Source of the DNA: Zopfochytrium polystomum
Taxonomy: Eukaryota > Chytridiomycota > Chytridiomycetes > Chytridiales > Chytridiaceae
Length of the DNA: 64,000 bases
Reading direction: 5' to 3'
Assembly (NCBI GenBank): GCA_025765615.1
Contig: JAIVFJ010000207.1
Span: 49,642-113,641 of the forward strand
The position numbers and the translations under genes are program-made. Position 1 is the first letter of the stretch. The number at the start of each line of letters is the position of its first letter. This document shows, piece by piece, positions 1 to 8,283 of this stretch. The notes under the pieces are model-generated. The model saw nothing but the letters and a program-made list of their open reading frames with translations, was not told the origin of the DNA and did no database searches.

Positions 1-940
1 ATTTTGAGGAACCGCTCGACGTCGAAGAGGCAGTTCAGCAGTCGGTTGAGATTGGAGGAGAAGGAGACGCCGACTCGACGCTGGTTGAAGTTGAGTCGGT
101 TTCGGCGTTGAGCCTCGAGCGGCTCGCCGATTCCCGCACGCTCTCCACATCCTCTTCCGTGGGCTCGACGACAGGCTCCATCACAGGCGCCTCCTCGATC
201 TCGTCGATAGCGTCAGTCGAGCTTGCTGTCCAGGGAACCTCCGACGGACCCAACAGCTCGAGTGCAGCAGCTCTCGAACCACGACGCACCACCGCATCGC
301 CCCTGCCCAGCGCATCACCCTTGCCCACCGCTGTCGCACAGCTCCAGCCACCGCACCCGTCGCCGTCGCCTTCGTCCTCGCCGTCGGTTCTCCCATCCGA
401 GCCGACGCCGTCCGCGCTGACGCTCTCGCGATGGCTCGCAGAACTATCACGCACCGGCTGGTGCTCGGACCGACCGATCCTCGACCTGCTGCGACGCATG
501 ATCACCCTCGTCGCGACCCTGCTGACGGTGCCCGCGACGACGTACCCGGCGGCGGCGACCGTCCGTGCGACGCTGGTCGCGTGCGTGGTGGAGCTGCTTG
601 TGACGGCCGGGCGAGAGTGGGACCGCCACGATACGCGGTTGGCGGATCCGTTGTACCGCCGCTTGCGCAAATGGGGACGGTCTGGTGAAGGAAGTGGGGG
701 TGCCAAGGGGAAGGCAGCGGCGGCCGCCGCAGGGTCGGCGCTCACCACTGAGGAATACGCTGCTGTGCAGGTAAGCGGCAACCTTCATTTCTTTTTTCGA
801 TCGTGGGTGTCGAAAACGCTTCTTCCAATTGACCTCCCCGTCGTTGCAACACCATCTGCCTTCCGCCCAAAAAAAAACTCCAGCGTGTCCTGTACCTCCG
901 CAAAAGCAAATGGATCCTCCGCGAGACAAACGACTCGTGA
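1..940 (+). CDS. Unknown protein, 3' part of a gene cut by the window edge
   Basis: The reading frame is open from base 3 to a GT donor at 771 (CAG|GTAAGC). A second exon at 884-940 follows an AG acceptor and ends in TGA, with phase 0 on both sides, giving a short basic tail after the splice. The upstream part is Ser/Thr/Pro/Glu-rich and probably disordered. The last 100 residues are more ordered and hydrophobic (WLAELSRTGW, then a Leu/Val/Ala-rich helix and RRLRKWG). I do not recognise the family and the true start lies outside the window. It could be the C-terminus of a larger regulatory or adaptor protein; no function is assigned. Confidence 0.6.
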
Positions 941-2183
941 AGGCTTTTACAAATGCAAAGCAGAAAGAGAAGCGTAGACGCTCTTAATTATTTTCCTTTC
1001 TTGGGCAGCGAAAAGAAACTCCGCATCAGAAAACGTATATTTCCCCCGACTATCACAATCTACTCGATGGTCGACATTTCGACCTTTATAGCGTTTTGCT
1101 TTTTTCGATATTCCTTGCCAGCCGCCATGTGGGGTGCTTGACCGCCCTCCCACCCTCCGCTTAGTGCCCCCTCCTCCAGCCTACACACGATACCGGTTCC
1201 ACAATTTTGTTTCTCCCTTTTTTTTTTTAACGATTTCCCCTTTGCCGTCGTCTCCCGCGTCCCGCCCAACCCCCTTATCACCCTTATTTCCCAGTAACTC
1301 TGCACCGCCAGGCGTCCTTTGACCCGTCTGGGTGCTTCCGCAACCCGACTTGCTCTTACAAGACCACCCCCTTCCCTCCCTCCTCGCCCCGTTCCACCCC
1401 CTCAAAGCCCATCCCACTTTAAACCACCAGCCCTTTGCGGGTTTCTCCACCCGACCTTATTTGAACCCCCTTTTTCCCCCGAACATTTCTTCGTACGCGC
1501 GCGCGCGCCTCAATGTCTCTGGAGACATATTGCCGTGCCACAAACGGAACTCGAAACCCCCCTCTGCTCCCCTCCCACACCGACCCCAACTGTTCTCCCC
1601 ATCTCCCGATTTCTTGCATCTCTCTTGTGAAAATATGTGTGTGTGTCCTTGTGTGTGTATGCGTAGGGGGCGCCTTTTTTTTTTTTTTTTTTTGTTTGAT
1701 GAGGGGGGATTCTTCTCCCTCTTTTTCTCCCAAACAATCCCTTTTTTCATCGTCTCTGTTCATCATCTTCTTCCCTTTTTGTTTCCTTCCTTCTCACCCG
1801 CTCTTTTGCGGTGTTGTTGTGTTTGAAAGTACCCCCCCTTCCCCCTCCCTTGTGAAACGTCTAGTTTGTGCTTTATTAGTATTACAAAAAGTTTGTAGTT
1901 TCTATCCATTCGCGTCGGCGTTTTGATTGTCGTGGAACGCTCGTATTTTTCTCTTCTTTCTTTTTTGCTTGAAGATCTCTGAGGGTGTGAGTCGAATGCG
2001 TGTGTGCACCGTCGACGTTGTGGCTGCCAATTTGTCACACGACGCCCCTCCCCCCCGAGAGAAAGCGTTTTGGATTTCCCTTGTTTTCCACATGTTCCGT
2101 CTTCGCTTATATTTTAGTTCGATTTTTTGGCAAGCGCCCCGGCAACACAGCCCTTTTCTTTTCCTTTTTTTCTTCTTTTTTTT
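941..2183. other. Gene-free stretch with T-rich and C-rich low complexity
   Basis: This lies between the 3' ends of two convergent genes. It contains poly-T runs (about 1672-1694 and 2273-2292), a short TG repeat near 1633 and C-rich tracts. Reading frames here are low-complexity and overlap in several frames. I see no gene. Confidence 0.6.
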
Positions 2184-4351
2184 TCACACGGGAGGGACGC
2201 GCGCGGCGGCCGGGGTAGGGAGGGAGAATTCGATCATGGAGTGGAAGACTTTTTTTGTGTTTTTTTTTTCCGGTTTTTTTTTTTTTTTTTTGGTTTGGTT
2301 TTGGTTTTGGTTTCAGTTTAAGACGGATATGACAGACAGCACACACAACAACGCGGAAAAAGGGAATCCAAAGCACTCACCCTGCCGACAAATCGGACAC
2401 TTTGGCACGGCCGCTGCCCCGCTCGCGGCCGGCGCCGCCGCCCCCGCCCTCCCCGCCGTGGCAGCAGACCTCCCGAGCCCTCTCAAGACCTCGGCGCAGT
2501 CCCTACAGAGACAGAGGTGTCTGCACGGCAGCACGGCGGTGTTCTTCAGCGCGGCCATGCAGACGACGCACTCGCGCATGGTCTGGAGGTCCTCGGGGGA
2601 CACGAGGGCGGAGGGAGGGGTGGGTTCGTCGGCGCCGGTGCCGGTGGGGTCGGTGAAGCCGTAGATTTCGTGGAGGGTGTAGGAGGTGGTGGTGGTGCTG
2701 GAAAGGGATGGCTTTTTGGGTCTTTTTAGTTGCTGGATAGGTGCGAGTGAACGTTACCATTGCTTTCTGTTTGAGGACTTTGGCTTCGATGGTGCCGCCG
2801 TGGGTGGTTAGAACGGCGTACGTGACGAGGACAGGCAAGATGCTTTCGTCGTGTTCGGTGTCTGGGGGGGGTGGGGGTTGGGGGGGAGGAGAGGGTAAGC
2901 CATGTAGGGAGATCAAAGAGCCCTTGCCCAACCTTTACTGGACGCGTCGATCACAATGACTAGTGGATAGTAAATGTGTCCACCGTCATCTGAAATAAAA
3001 AATAATAAGTACCCGCGAGGCTACGCCGTCAAGAGAAAAGAAGAAAAGAAAAGAAAAAAACGCCTGCCAAACGACTTTAAGCGTCCCACTCTCTTACCGT
3101 CAAACTGTGGGTGGTCGCTCGGGTAACCCACGAGCTCGCCCACCACCGTGTCCGGCACGTTGTGGCTCGCTGAGGCGGCATCCGGCATTTTACCGGCCGC
3201 GACCTCGGAGGGTCCCGTGCCCTGTTCAAGCGGCTGAGGCGCCGGTGGGGGCGGTGGGGGCGGTGGCGGAGCCAGCGGCGGGAGGGGCGGCAGCTCTCCG
3301 TCGCCCGCTGCGGCTGCGGGGGCGGCGGCCGCTGCGCTGTCGAGACCCTGGGCGAACAGGTGGTCTCCGCGGTACAGCGCGGGTTCAAACAGGTCGTCGT
3401 CGTGGAGGCTAAACTTGCAGTGGAGGCCCTGCGGGAACGGGCCGTACGTCTTCACGTGGTGCGGGAGGGTCTCGGGCCTCGTAGTCGGCCGCGGGAGGAA
3501 CGCGAGCCGCGGACGCCTCCCTCCTCCTCCGTCGCCGCCGCCGCCGTCGTGGTCGTCGACCTCTTCGCTCACCCAGGCTTCGCGGCACGCAAAGTAGAGG
3601 GTAACGGTGCAAGGGGCGGAGGCGTCGAACGAGAACTCGATGTTGTAGCGAGGGCGGGTGGCGGGGGGTGACGGCGGTCGAGGAGGAGGAGGAGGACGGG
3701 GACGGCGGGCCGGGAACGACGGGGACGAAGCGGAGCGAGTTTTTCTTGAGGTAGACCAGGGACTCCAGGGTGAGCGTGCCGGAGGGGTCGTCGGCGGACG
3801 GCTGGTCGGAAAAAATGGTTAGTGAAGGGGGGGAAGGGGGGGATAGCTTTCTGGGAGGGTCGGCTTTTCACCTCGCTGTACAGTCGGACGGCCTCCTCGA
3901 TATCGCTCTTTGTCATACGGGAGAGGCTCACGCCTTGGACCCCGGACCGGAGCCCCCACAGATCGGACGCCATAGGGGACCGTGAGTGCATCGCCGCCAG
4001 GGCGGCCGCCGAAAGGCCTCCGCGCTCCGGATCGGAGGAAGAGGCCGCCGCCGCCGCGGCGAGATGCGGCGAGTTGACGAGAAAGTGCGGGCCAAAGTAC
4101 AGGCGGGACGTTTCGCCAAAGTAGGAGGCCGCGATCGCCGGCTGCTGCCGCGGGGACGATGGGGGGAAGCTGGCGGCGGCGGCGGCGGACGACGGCGGGA
4201 TGATGTCGATCGGGTGGTGGGCGTGGTTGCGATCTCGGCGGCCGTCGTCGTCTAGTGCTGGTCGCGCCTGCTGATGCGGATGCGGATGCGGGTGCGGGTG
4301 CGATGGGGAGGGAAGCGACGAGGACGACGTCGATGTCGCGGTCGCCATCAT
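2184..4351 (-). CDS. Mahogunin (MGRN1)-like RING E3 ubiquitin ligase
   Basis: Proposed exons on the minus strand: 4351-3872, 3801-3098, 2989-2939, 2861-2758, 2697-2381, 2248-2184. The protein starts with a Ser/His/Pro-rich region. It then shows the family's conserved blocks: LVYLKKNSLRFV, YNIEFSFDA with VTLYFACRE, PLVIVIDAS, and VLKQK followed by LHEIYG. It ends in a C3HC4 RING (ECVVC...CRHLCLC..C...CPICRQ) and a short hydrophobic tail. In animals and plants this family ubiquitinates membrane and endosomal cargo. Exon 2 needs a one-base frame change near 3655-3690 (a 6-base G run and a GGA repeat lie there). The intron at about 2700-2757 keeps frame only with a weak donor. The family call is firm; exact exon edges are less so. 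Confidence 0.8.
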
Positions 4352-4807
4352 TGGTCGGCGAGAGGGTGGGTTGGGTGGGTGGCGTGAAGGTTGTCGTGCG
4401 AGCGCAAACTGTCTTCTTGCGGCTTTTGGGCAGCTCGCCTCCAAAAATACAAAACATGGCGCAGGCAGTCAAGTTGACTCGAGGACTCGCGGTCCCCCCC
4501 AGCACGGACTCACTGAAGGCTCGACCGAAAGAAGCACATGCTCGAGACTGCTTTTCCGCCTGCCTGCCATCACTGAGGCCCGCTTCCCTCCGGTCATGTT
4601 TGAAGGCTCTTTGCCAGCATTGAGCTCAGTACCCACCCTCGCCTCCCCTGTTCAGCGCGCATTCACGCATTTTCATTCACCAATGCTTTCGCCGCCCGGC
4701 CTCCGTCCGACTTTCACTTGCTGCCAGGTAGTTCGTGTTCATTTGGTCGAACGAATGTGTAAAGTGTGTATACACGATGTAGTGTACATTGTGATTACCC
4801 ATTTAAC
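4352..4807. other. Upstream region of the RING ligase; nothing else seen
   Basis: About 450 bases between the ligase start codon (-) and tRNA-Thr. There is no convincing coding frame. The region should contain the ligase promoter, but I cannot point to a specific element. Confidence 0.5.
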
Positions 4808-4880
4808 GCCTTCTTGGCTCAGTTGGCAGAGCGTCTCCCTAGTAAGGAGAAGGTCACCAGTTCGATTCTGGTAGAAGGCA
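4808..4880 (+). tRNA. tRNA-Thr (AGT)
   Basis: A complete cloverleaf. The acceptor GCCTTCT pairs with AGAAGGC, followed by discriminator A. The D arm is GCTC/GAGC. The anticodon stem TCTCC/GGAGA encloses loop CTAGTAA with anticodon AGT. The T arm is ACCAG-TTCGATT-CTGGT. There is no intron. Confidence 0.93.
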
Positions 4881-5227
4881 GTAGATTAAGAGTTTAAACT
4901 ACACGTTCTCTGCTTCTGGCCGCTCTTTTTCTCTGGGGACGAAAAGCGCTGGCAATATCTGCCAGTTATTGTAGCCACTTTGGGCACAGGCAGAACTCCG
5001 CCAGTATTGTGGTTTCTGCTCAAAATTGAATAGGAGCCTTTTTTGGATTTGCACACAAAAATTTGCACATGGAAAGGACGTGGCCTACCATATTGTTGTG
5101 GAACCCTTTTGACCGTTGCCGCAGCCCCTGACGAAGAGCAAATAGTCAAAACCTTCCAAGAAAGAAGCGCTCTTTGTCACACCTGTGGTGTGAGGTTAAA
5201 AAAGAAGTACTGTGAGACTACGCCAAG
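4881..5227. other. Gene-free stretch
   Basis: Short unique-looking sequence between tRNA-Thr and a solo LTR. No gene is recognised. Proximity of a tRNA gene and a retrotransposon footprint is common but proves nothing about targeting here. Confidence 0.4.
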
Positions 5228-5535
5228 TGTCAGGAACAGGGCAGGACAGGACAAGGCAGACAAGGAACTGAGAGGAGTGATGATTGTATTGGAAACAATA
5301 ATTCACTTGAGGGATGGGACAGGTCCCCCATCCCCCTTTTATACCTTTTGAGAGTCTTCCTTGTCAAGTCTCAAAGAATGTTCCAGAAAGAGCAATTAGT
5401 AATGCAATGATACCAATGATACCAATGACAACAAGACAAGTCAGGAAAGCAAAGAAGGTTCCAGAAGGTTCCACAAGGTTCCATGAAGGAATGTTCAAGA
5501 AGGTTCCAGAGGTTTCCAGAGGGTGATTCATAACA
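5228..5535 (-). mobile_element. Solo LTR of the chromodomain Gypsy family
   Basis: Reverse complement of the LTRs at 6931, 10533, 46588 and 51540. It begins TGTTATGAAT and ends CCTGACA (TG...CA) and is flanked by a perfect 5-bp duplication CCAAG (5223-5227 and 5536-5540), so it is a genuine insertion reduced by LTR recombination. It is 308 bp rather than 353 bp. The missing 45 bp is exactly one unit of the GAA/TTC (heat-shock-element-like) repeat block; the remaining array lies at about 5454-5507. TATA and the CAAGTGAATTATTG start region are retained. Confidence 0.93.
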
Positions 5536-6925
5536 CCAAGGTCTCATCTTGGGACTACTCTAAAAACAAGCATACCTGTCATAAGACTGCAAGGATCCCC
5601 TTTTATTATTGTGGAGAGCTTGGGGTGGCTGTGCAAGAATAGAATAAACCATACTCACTATTACCATTGAGATATTTGGGAACTCAAACAAGGATCTTCA
5701 TGTGCGGCTTGCTGGGATCCATGCTGAAGGCACCAAGATATGAAACTGCTGGGGCAAGGTCTGGTTGCATGTGCGTTGCAAGGTAACTGGTGCTGCCAAG
5801 GATTGCCTAGTACAGTCTCTGACCTGTGGCTGCTTTGTTGATCCTACGTGGCTGAATATTGAAACTGCTGGGAAGGGCAGTTACTGCAGCCAAACTTTGC
5901 TGTCACTGCAGTAGCCGTCAGGCTGCTCCATATAAATGCTTGGTGTGTGTCAGGTGGAGGGGTGGTTGTTGTCGCCAACTGGGGACAAAAATCAAAAATA
6001 TTTGGTGAATAGTGTGTGGGTTCCAGGTAATCTGGTGAGTGTGAGAGGAAAAGGCATCGTTCGTCACAAAGGAGGGTGATTATGGGATGCCAAAGATCGC
6101 AAGCGTGTAGTCCGGAAGCAGGGCTTTCCAATGATAGCTTGGGGTTAGATGGGGGAGGTCTGGAAGGCCAGCAAATTGAGGTTGAAGGTGGTAAAGTGGA
6201 TGACAACTTCAGTGGTGGTGGATACAATGTAGAGGTGTCTTATCCGGGCTCCAGAGGGTTCTTTGGAAAGAGGAGAGTAGTTTGACTGCTGTGTGACGTC
6301 TGGAGCGATTGTGGTGGGTCATCGAAGTTGCCAGATCTGAAAAGCGTGTACTCTTTTCTATTAATTGGATCTGACTGGAACCAAGGGGGTTGTGATTGGG
6401 ATGGGTAACAGTTTTGCATGAAGGAGTTTGCTATGTGGCTGATTGATGGGTTGGGCTGCTGTGGGAATGGGTGAAGTACACTACTAAAGGTGGTGGTTGA
6501 GCTTGGCTTCTGTCAGTCTTGTGTTAGTCTTTATACAAAACTGTTACAAGGACCAGCACTTGCAAAATGCTGGAAGTCATCCTTGCACAAGGTGCCCCTG
6601 TGCACACTACAGTGGCAAGGTCAAAGCTCCTGCACACTGCTACCCCACAAGACCCAAAAACTAACAGGAGGTGGAGCAGCTGTTGACAGTAATTGCAGTA
6701 GCATGGTGAGAGGAAGCAGCAGCATAGTTGAGGTTGCTGGAGGGGCTGGTGTGGTCAAGCGTGCTTTGTTTTTGTGGTGAAGTGGGTCCTGGGGCTTCAG
6801 CATTGGTTGCAACACTGGGTAAAGAATATATACATATATATATAATTTGCAGTCTATCCATATGCAGATTTACTATTTCTGGATTTCCACACCAGTCCTA
6901 ATTGTGCACCAGAACAGTGGTGCAG
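5536..6925. other. Gene-free stretch between two LTR insertions
   Basis: AT-richer than the genic regions, with no recognisable gene, RNA or repeat boundary. A (TA)n-like run lies at about 6826-6843. It may be old transposon debris, but I found no similarity to support that. Confidence 0.4.
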
Positions 6926-6959
6926 GTAGGTGTTATGAATCACCCTCTGGAAACCTCTG

Positions 6960-7057
6960 GAACCTTCTAGAACATTCCTTCATGGAACCTTCTGGAACCT
7001 TCTGGAACCTTCTAGAACATTCCTTCATGGAACCTTGTGGAACCTTCTGGAACCTTC
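6960..7057 (+). promoter_or_regulatory. Heat-shock-element-like arrays in the LTR (U3)
   Basis: Pentamers alternating GAAnn and TTCnn in strict 5-bp phase: four units at 6960-6977, eight perfect contiguous units at 6985-7022, and five of six units at 7030-7057 (one TTC is TTG). Alternating nGAAnnTTCn is the established binding site of heat-shock factor, which needs about three units. The same block occurs in the other LTRs at about 10562-10659, 46617-46714 and 51569-51666, and shortened in the solo LTR. That HSF drives this promoter is an inference. Confidence 0.75.
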
Positions 7058-7167
7058 TTTGCTTTCCTGACTTGTCTTGTTGTCATTGGTATCATTGGTA
7101 TCATTGCATTACTAATTGCTCTTTCTGGAACTTTCTTGGAGTCTTGACAAGGAACACTCTCAAAAGG

Positions 7168-7213
7168 TATAAAAGGGGGATGGGGGACCTGTCCCATCCC
7201 TCAAGTGAATTAT
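7168..7213 (+). promoter_or_regulatory. LTR core promoter: TATA box and predicted transcript start
   Basis: TATAAAA sits at 7168-7174. Thirty-five bases downstream lies AAGTGAATTAT (7203-7213). Its reverse complement is the primer-binding site, which fixes 7203 as the likely first transcribed base if the element self-primes. Confidence 0.7.
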
Positions 7214-7285
7214 TGTTTCCAATACAATCATCACTCCTCTCAGTTCCATGTCTGCCTTGTCCTGTCCTACCATGTTCCTGACATC

Positions 7286-7296
7286 ATAATTCACTT
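7286..7296 (+). other. Primer-binding site for self-priming
   Basis: ATAATTCACTT begins two bases after the 5' LTR and is an exact 11-base complement of 7203-7213 inside the LTR. It does not begin with TGG as a tRNA-primed site would. Eleven bases is the primer length known for Tf1, where the folded-back 5' end of the element's own RNA primes reverse transcription. Confidence 0.8.
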
Positions 7297-7323
7297 CACC
7301 CTCCCCCACTACTCTCTGCCATC

Positions 7324-8247
7324 ATGTCTGACCCAAACAACACCTTCCCTGATGCAACTGCCTTCCAAGCCTTGATGGACCAATTACAAGCCCTTTCAAG
7401 ACAGACACACCAACTTCAAGAACAAGTCCTTCACCAGCAGCACCAGCTTCAACAACAACTTCACCAACAAGAACATCAAGCTCTTCCCCTGCCTCAAGCC
7501 AACCAAGCAAGAGAGCCCAAGGTTCCCAGCCCTGACAAGTTCACTGGGCTGGCCAAAGACCTTAGGAACTTCATGGCCACTGTGGAGAATGTCATCCTTC
7601 TCCAACCTTCAAGATTTCCCAGTGAGCAAGTCAAGGTTCTTTTCACAAGCACCCTCCTGTCTGGTCAAGCTCAATCATGGTACAGATCTCTCCCAAGCAC
7701 ACCCACCACCCTGCAAGAGCTCTGGGAAGGGCTGGAAGCTACCTTTGGTGACCCCTACGCATCTTGGACAGCAAGATCCAAGCTCAAGCATATCAAGCAA
7801 GGAAAGCAATCTTGTGTGGCCTACACCAACCAATTCAAGCAACTAGCCAGAGACTCTGGATACAATGATGCAGCTCTGATGGAGCTGTACCATGATGGTC
7901 TCCATGAGTCTATCCAAGACATGCTCTCCCAGTCTCTGCACATCCCTGAGACCTTGGAAGAGTACATTCTCCTTGCCATCAAGATTGACAACAGACTCTA
8001 CTCCAAGAGGCTGAAGCAAAGACAAGTAGGAACTACATCAAGACCTACCCCAGTTCCTCAAGCTCTTACAGTTCCTGAACCCATGCAAGTGGATGCAGTT
8101 GAGACACTTCCTAAGGGTCCTCTGAGCCAAGAGGAGAAAACAAGGAGGGCCCAGCAGGGACTGTGTTTTTACTGTGGCTCCAAGGAGCATGCTGTCAAGG
8201 ACTGCCCAAGGAAGAAGCACCCAAACTCCCAGGTCCAGGCTCACTGA
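7324..8247 (+). CDS. gag: Gag of the RT-deleted Gypsy element
   Basis: 307 residues. It opens with a Gln/His-rich coiled-coil-like stretch (about residues 15-60), followed by a retrotransposon Gag capsid domain (about 65-225, with ASWTARSKL and FKQLARDSGY blocks). Near the end is one CCHC zinc knuckle, CFYCGSKEHAVKDC (CX2CX4HX4C), that would bind the element RNA. The start is the first ATG after the primer-binding site. The stop lies inside the frameshift pseudoknot. It is nearly identical to Gag at 46981. Confidence 0.93.
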   Translation: MSDPNNTFPDATAFQALMDQLQALSRQTHQLQEQVLHQQHQLQQQLHQQEHQALPLPQANQAREPKVPSPDKFTGLAKDLRNFMATVENVILLQPSRFPSEQVKVLFTSTLLSGQAQSWYRSLPSTPTTLQELWEGLEATFGDPYASWTARSKLKHIKQGKQSCVAYTNQFKQLARDSGYNDAALMELYHDGLHESIQDMLSQSLHIPETLEEYILLAIKIDNRLYSKRLKQRQVGTTSRPTPVPQALTVPEPMQVDAVETLPKGPLSQEEKTRRAQQGLCFYCGSKEHAVKDCPRKKHPNSQVQAH

Positions 8248-8283
8248 GGGGCAATTCCCTGGACCCTCCTCCAAGCTGCCCCT
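8220..8283 (+). promoter_or_regulatory. -1 ribosomal frameshift signal (slippery site + pseudoknot)
   Basis: The slippery heptamer CCCAAAC (8220-8226) is set in the Gag frame as C CCA AAC. After a 5-base spacer, stem 1 is 8232-8239 with 8258-8265 (8 perfect pairs, GGTCCAGG/CCTGGACC). Stem 2 pairs the loop, 8247-8253, with 8277-8283 (7 perfect pairs, AGGGGCA/TGCCCCT). Slipping back one base enters the Pol frame directly. The Gag stop (8245-8247) is inside the structure. Confidence 0.85.

Larger units (their letters stand above)
6931..7283 (+). repeat. 5' LTR of the RT-deleted Gypsy element
   Basis: TG...CA ends. It holds the phased GAA/TTC array (6960-7057), a TATA box (7168-7174) and the predicted transcript start (7203). 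Confidence 0.95.

Noticed and set aside
1332..1926. Overlapping Pro/Ser/Phe-rich frames in the first intergenic region
   Set aside because: Low complexity in all frames, no domain, composition driven by C and T runs.
2698..2757. A second frameshift in the mahogunin-like gene
   Set aside because: A weak donor (AAC|GTTCAC) restores phase and gives KQKAMV, matching the family's KQKQIV, so no break is needed.
5536..6930. A possible internal region of a third retroelement between the solo LTR and the RT-deleted element
   Set aside because: No Gag/Pol similarity, and each neighbour has its own perfect target duplication, so the two insertions are independent.
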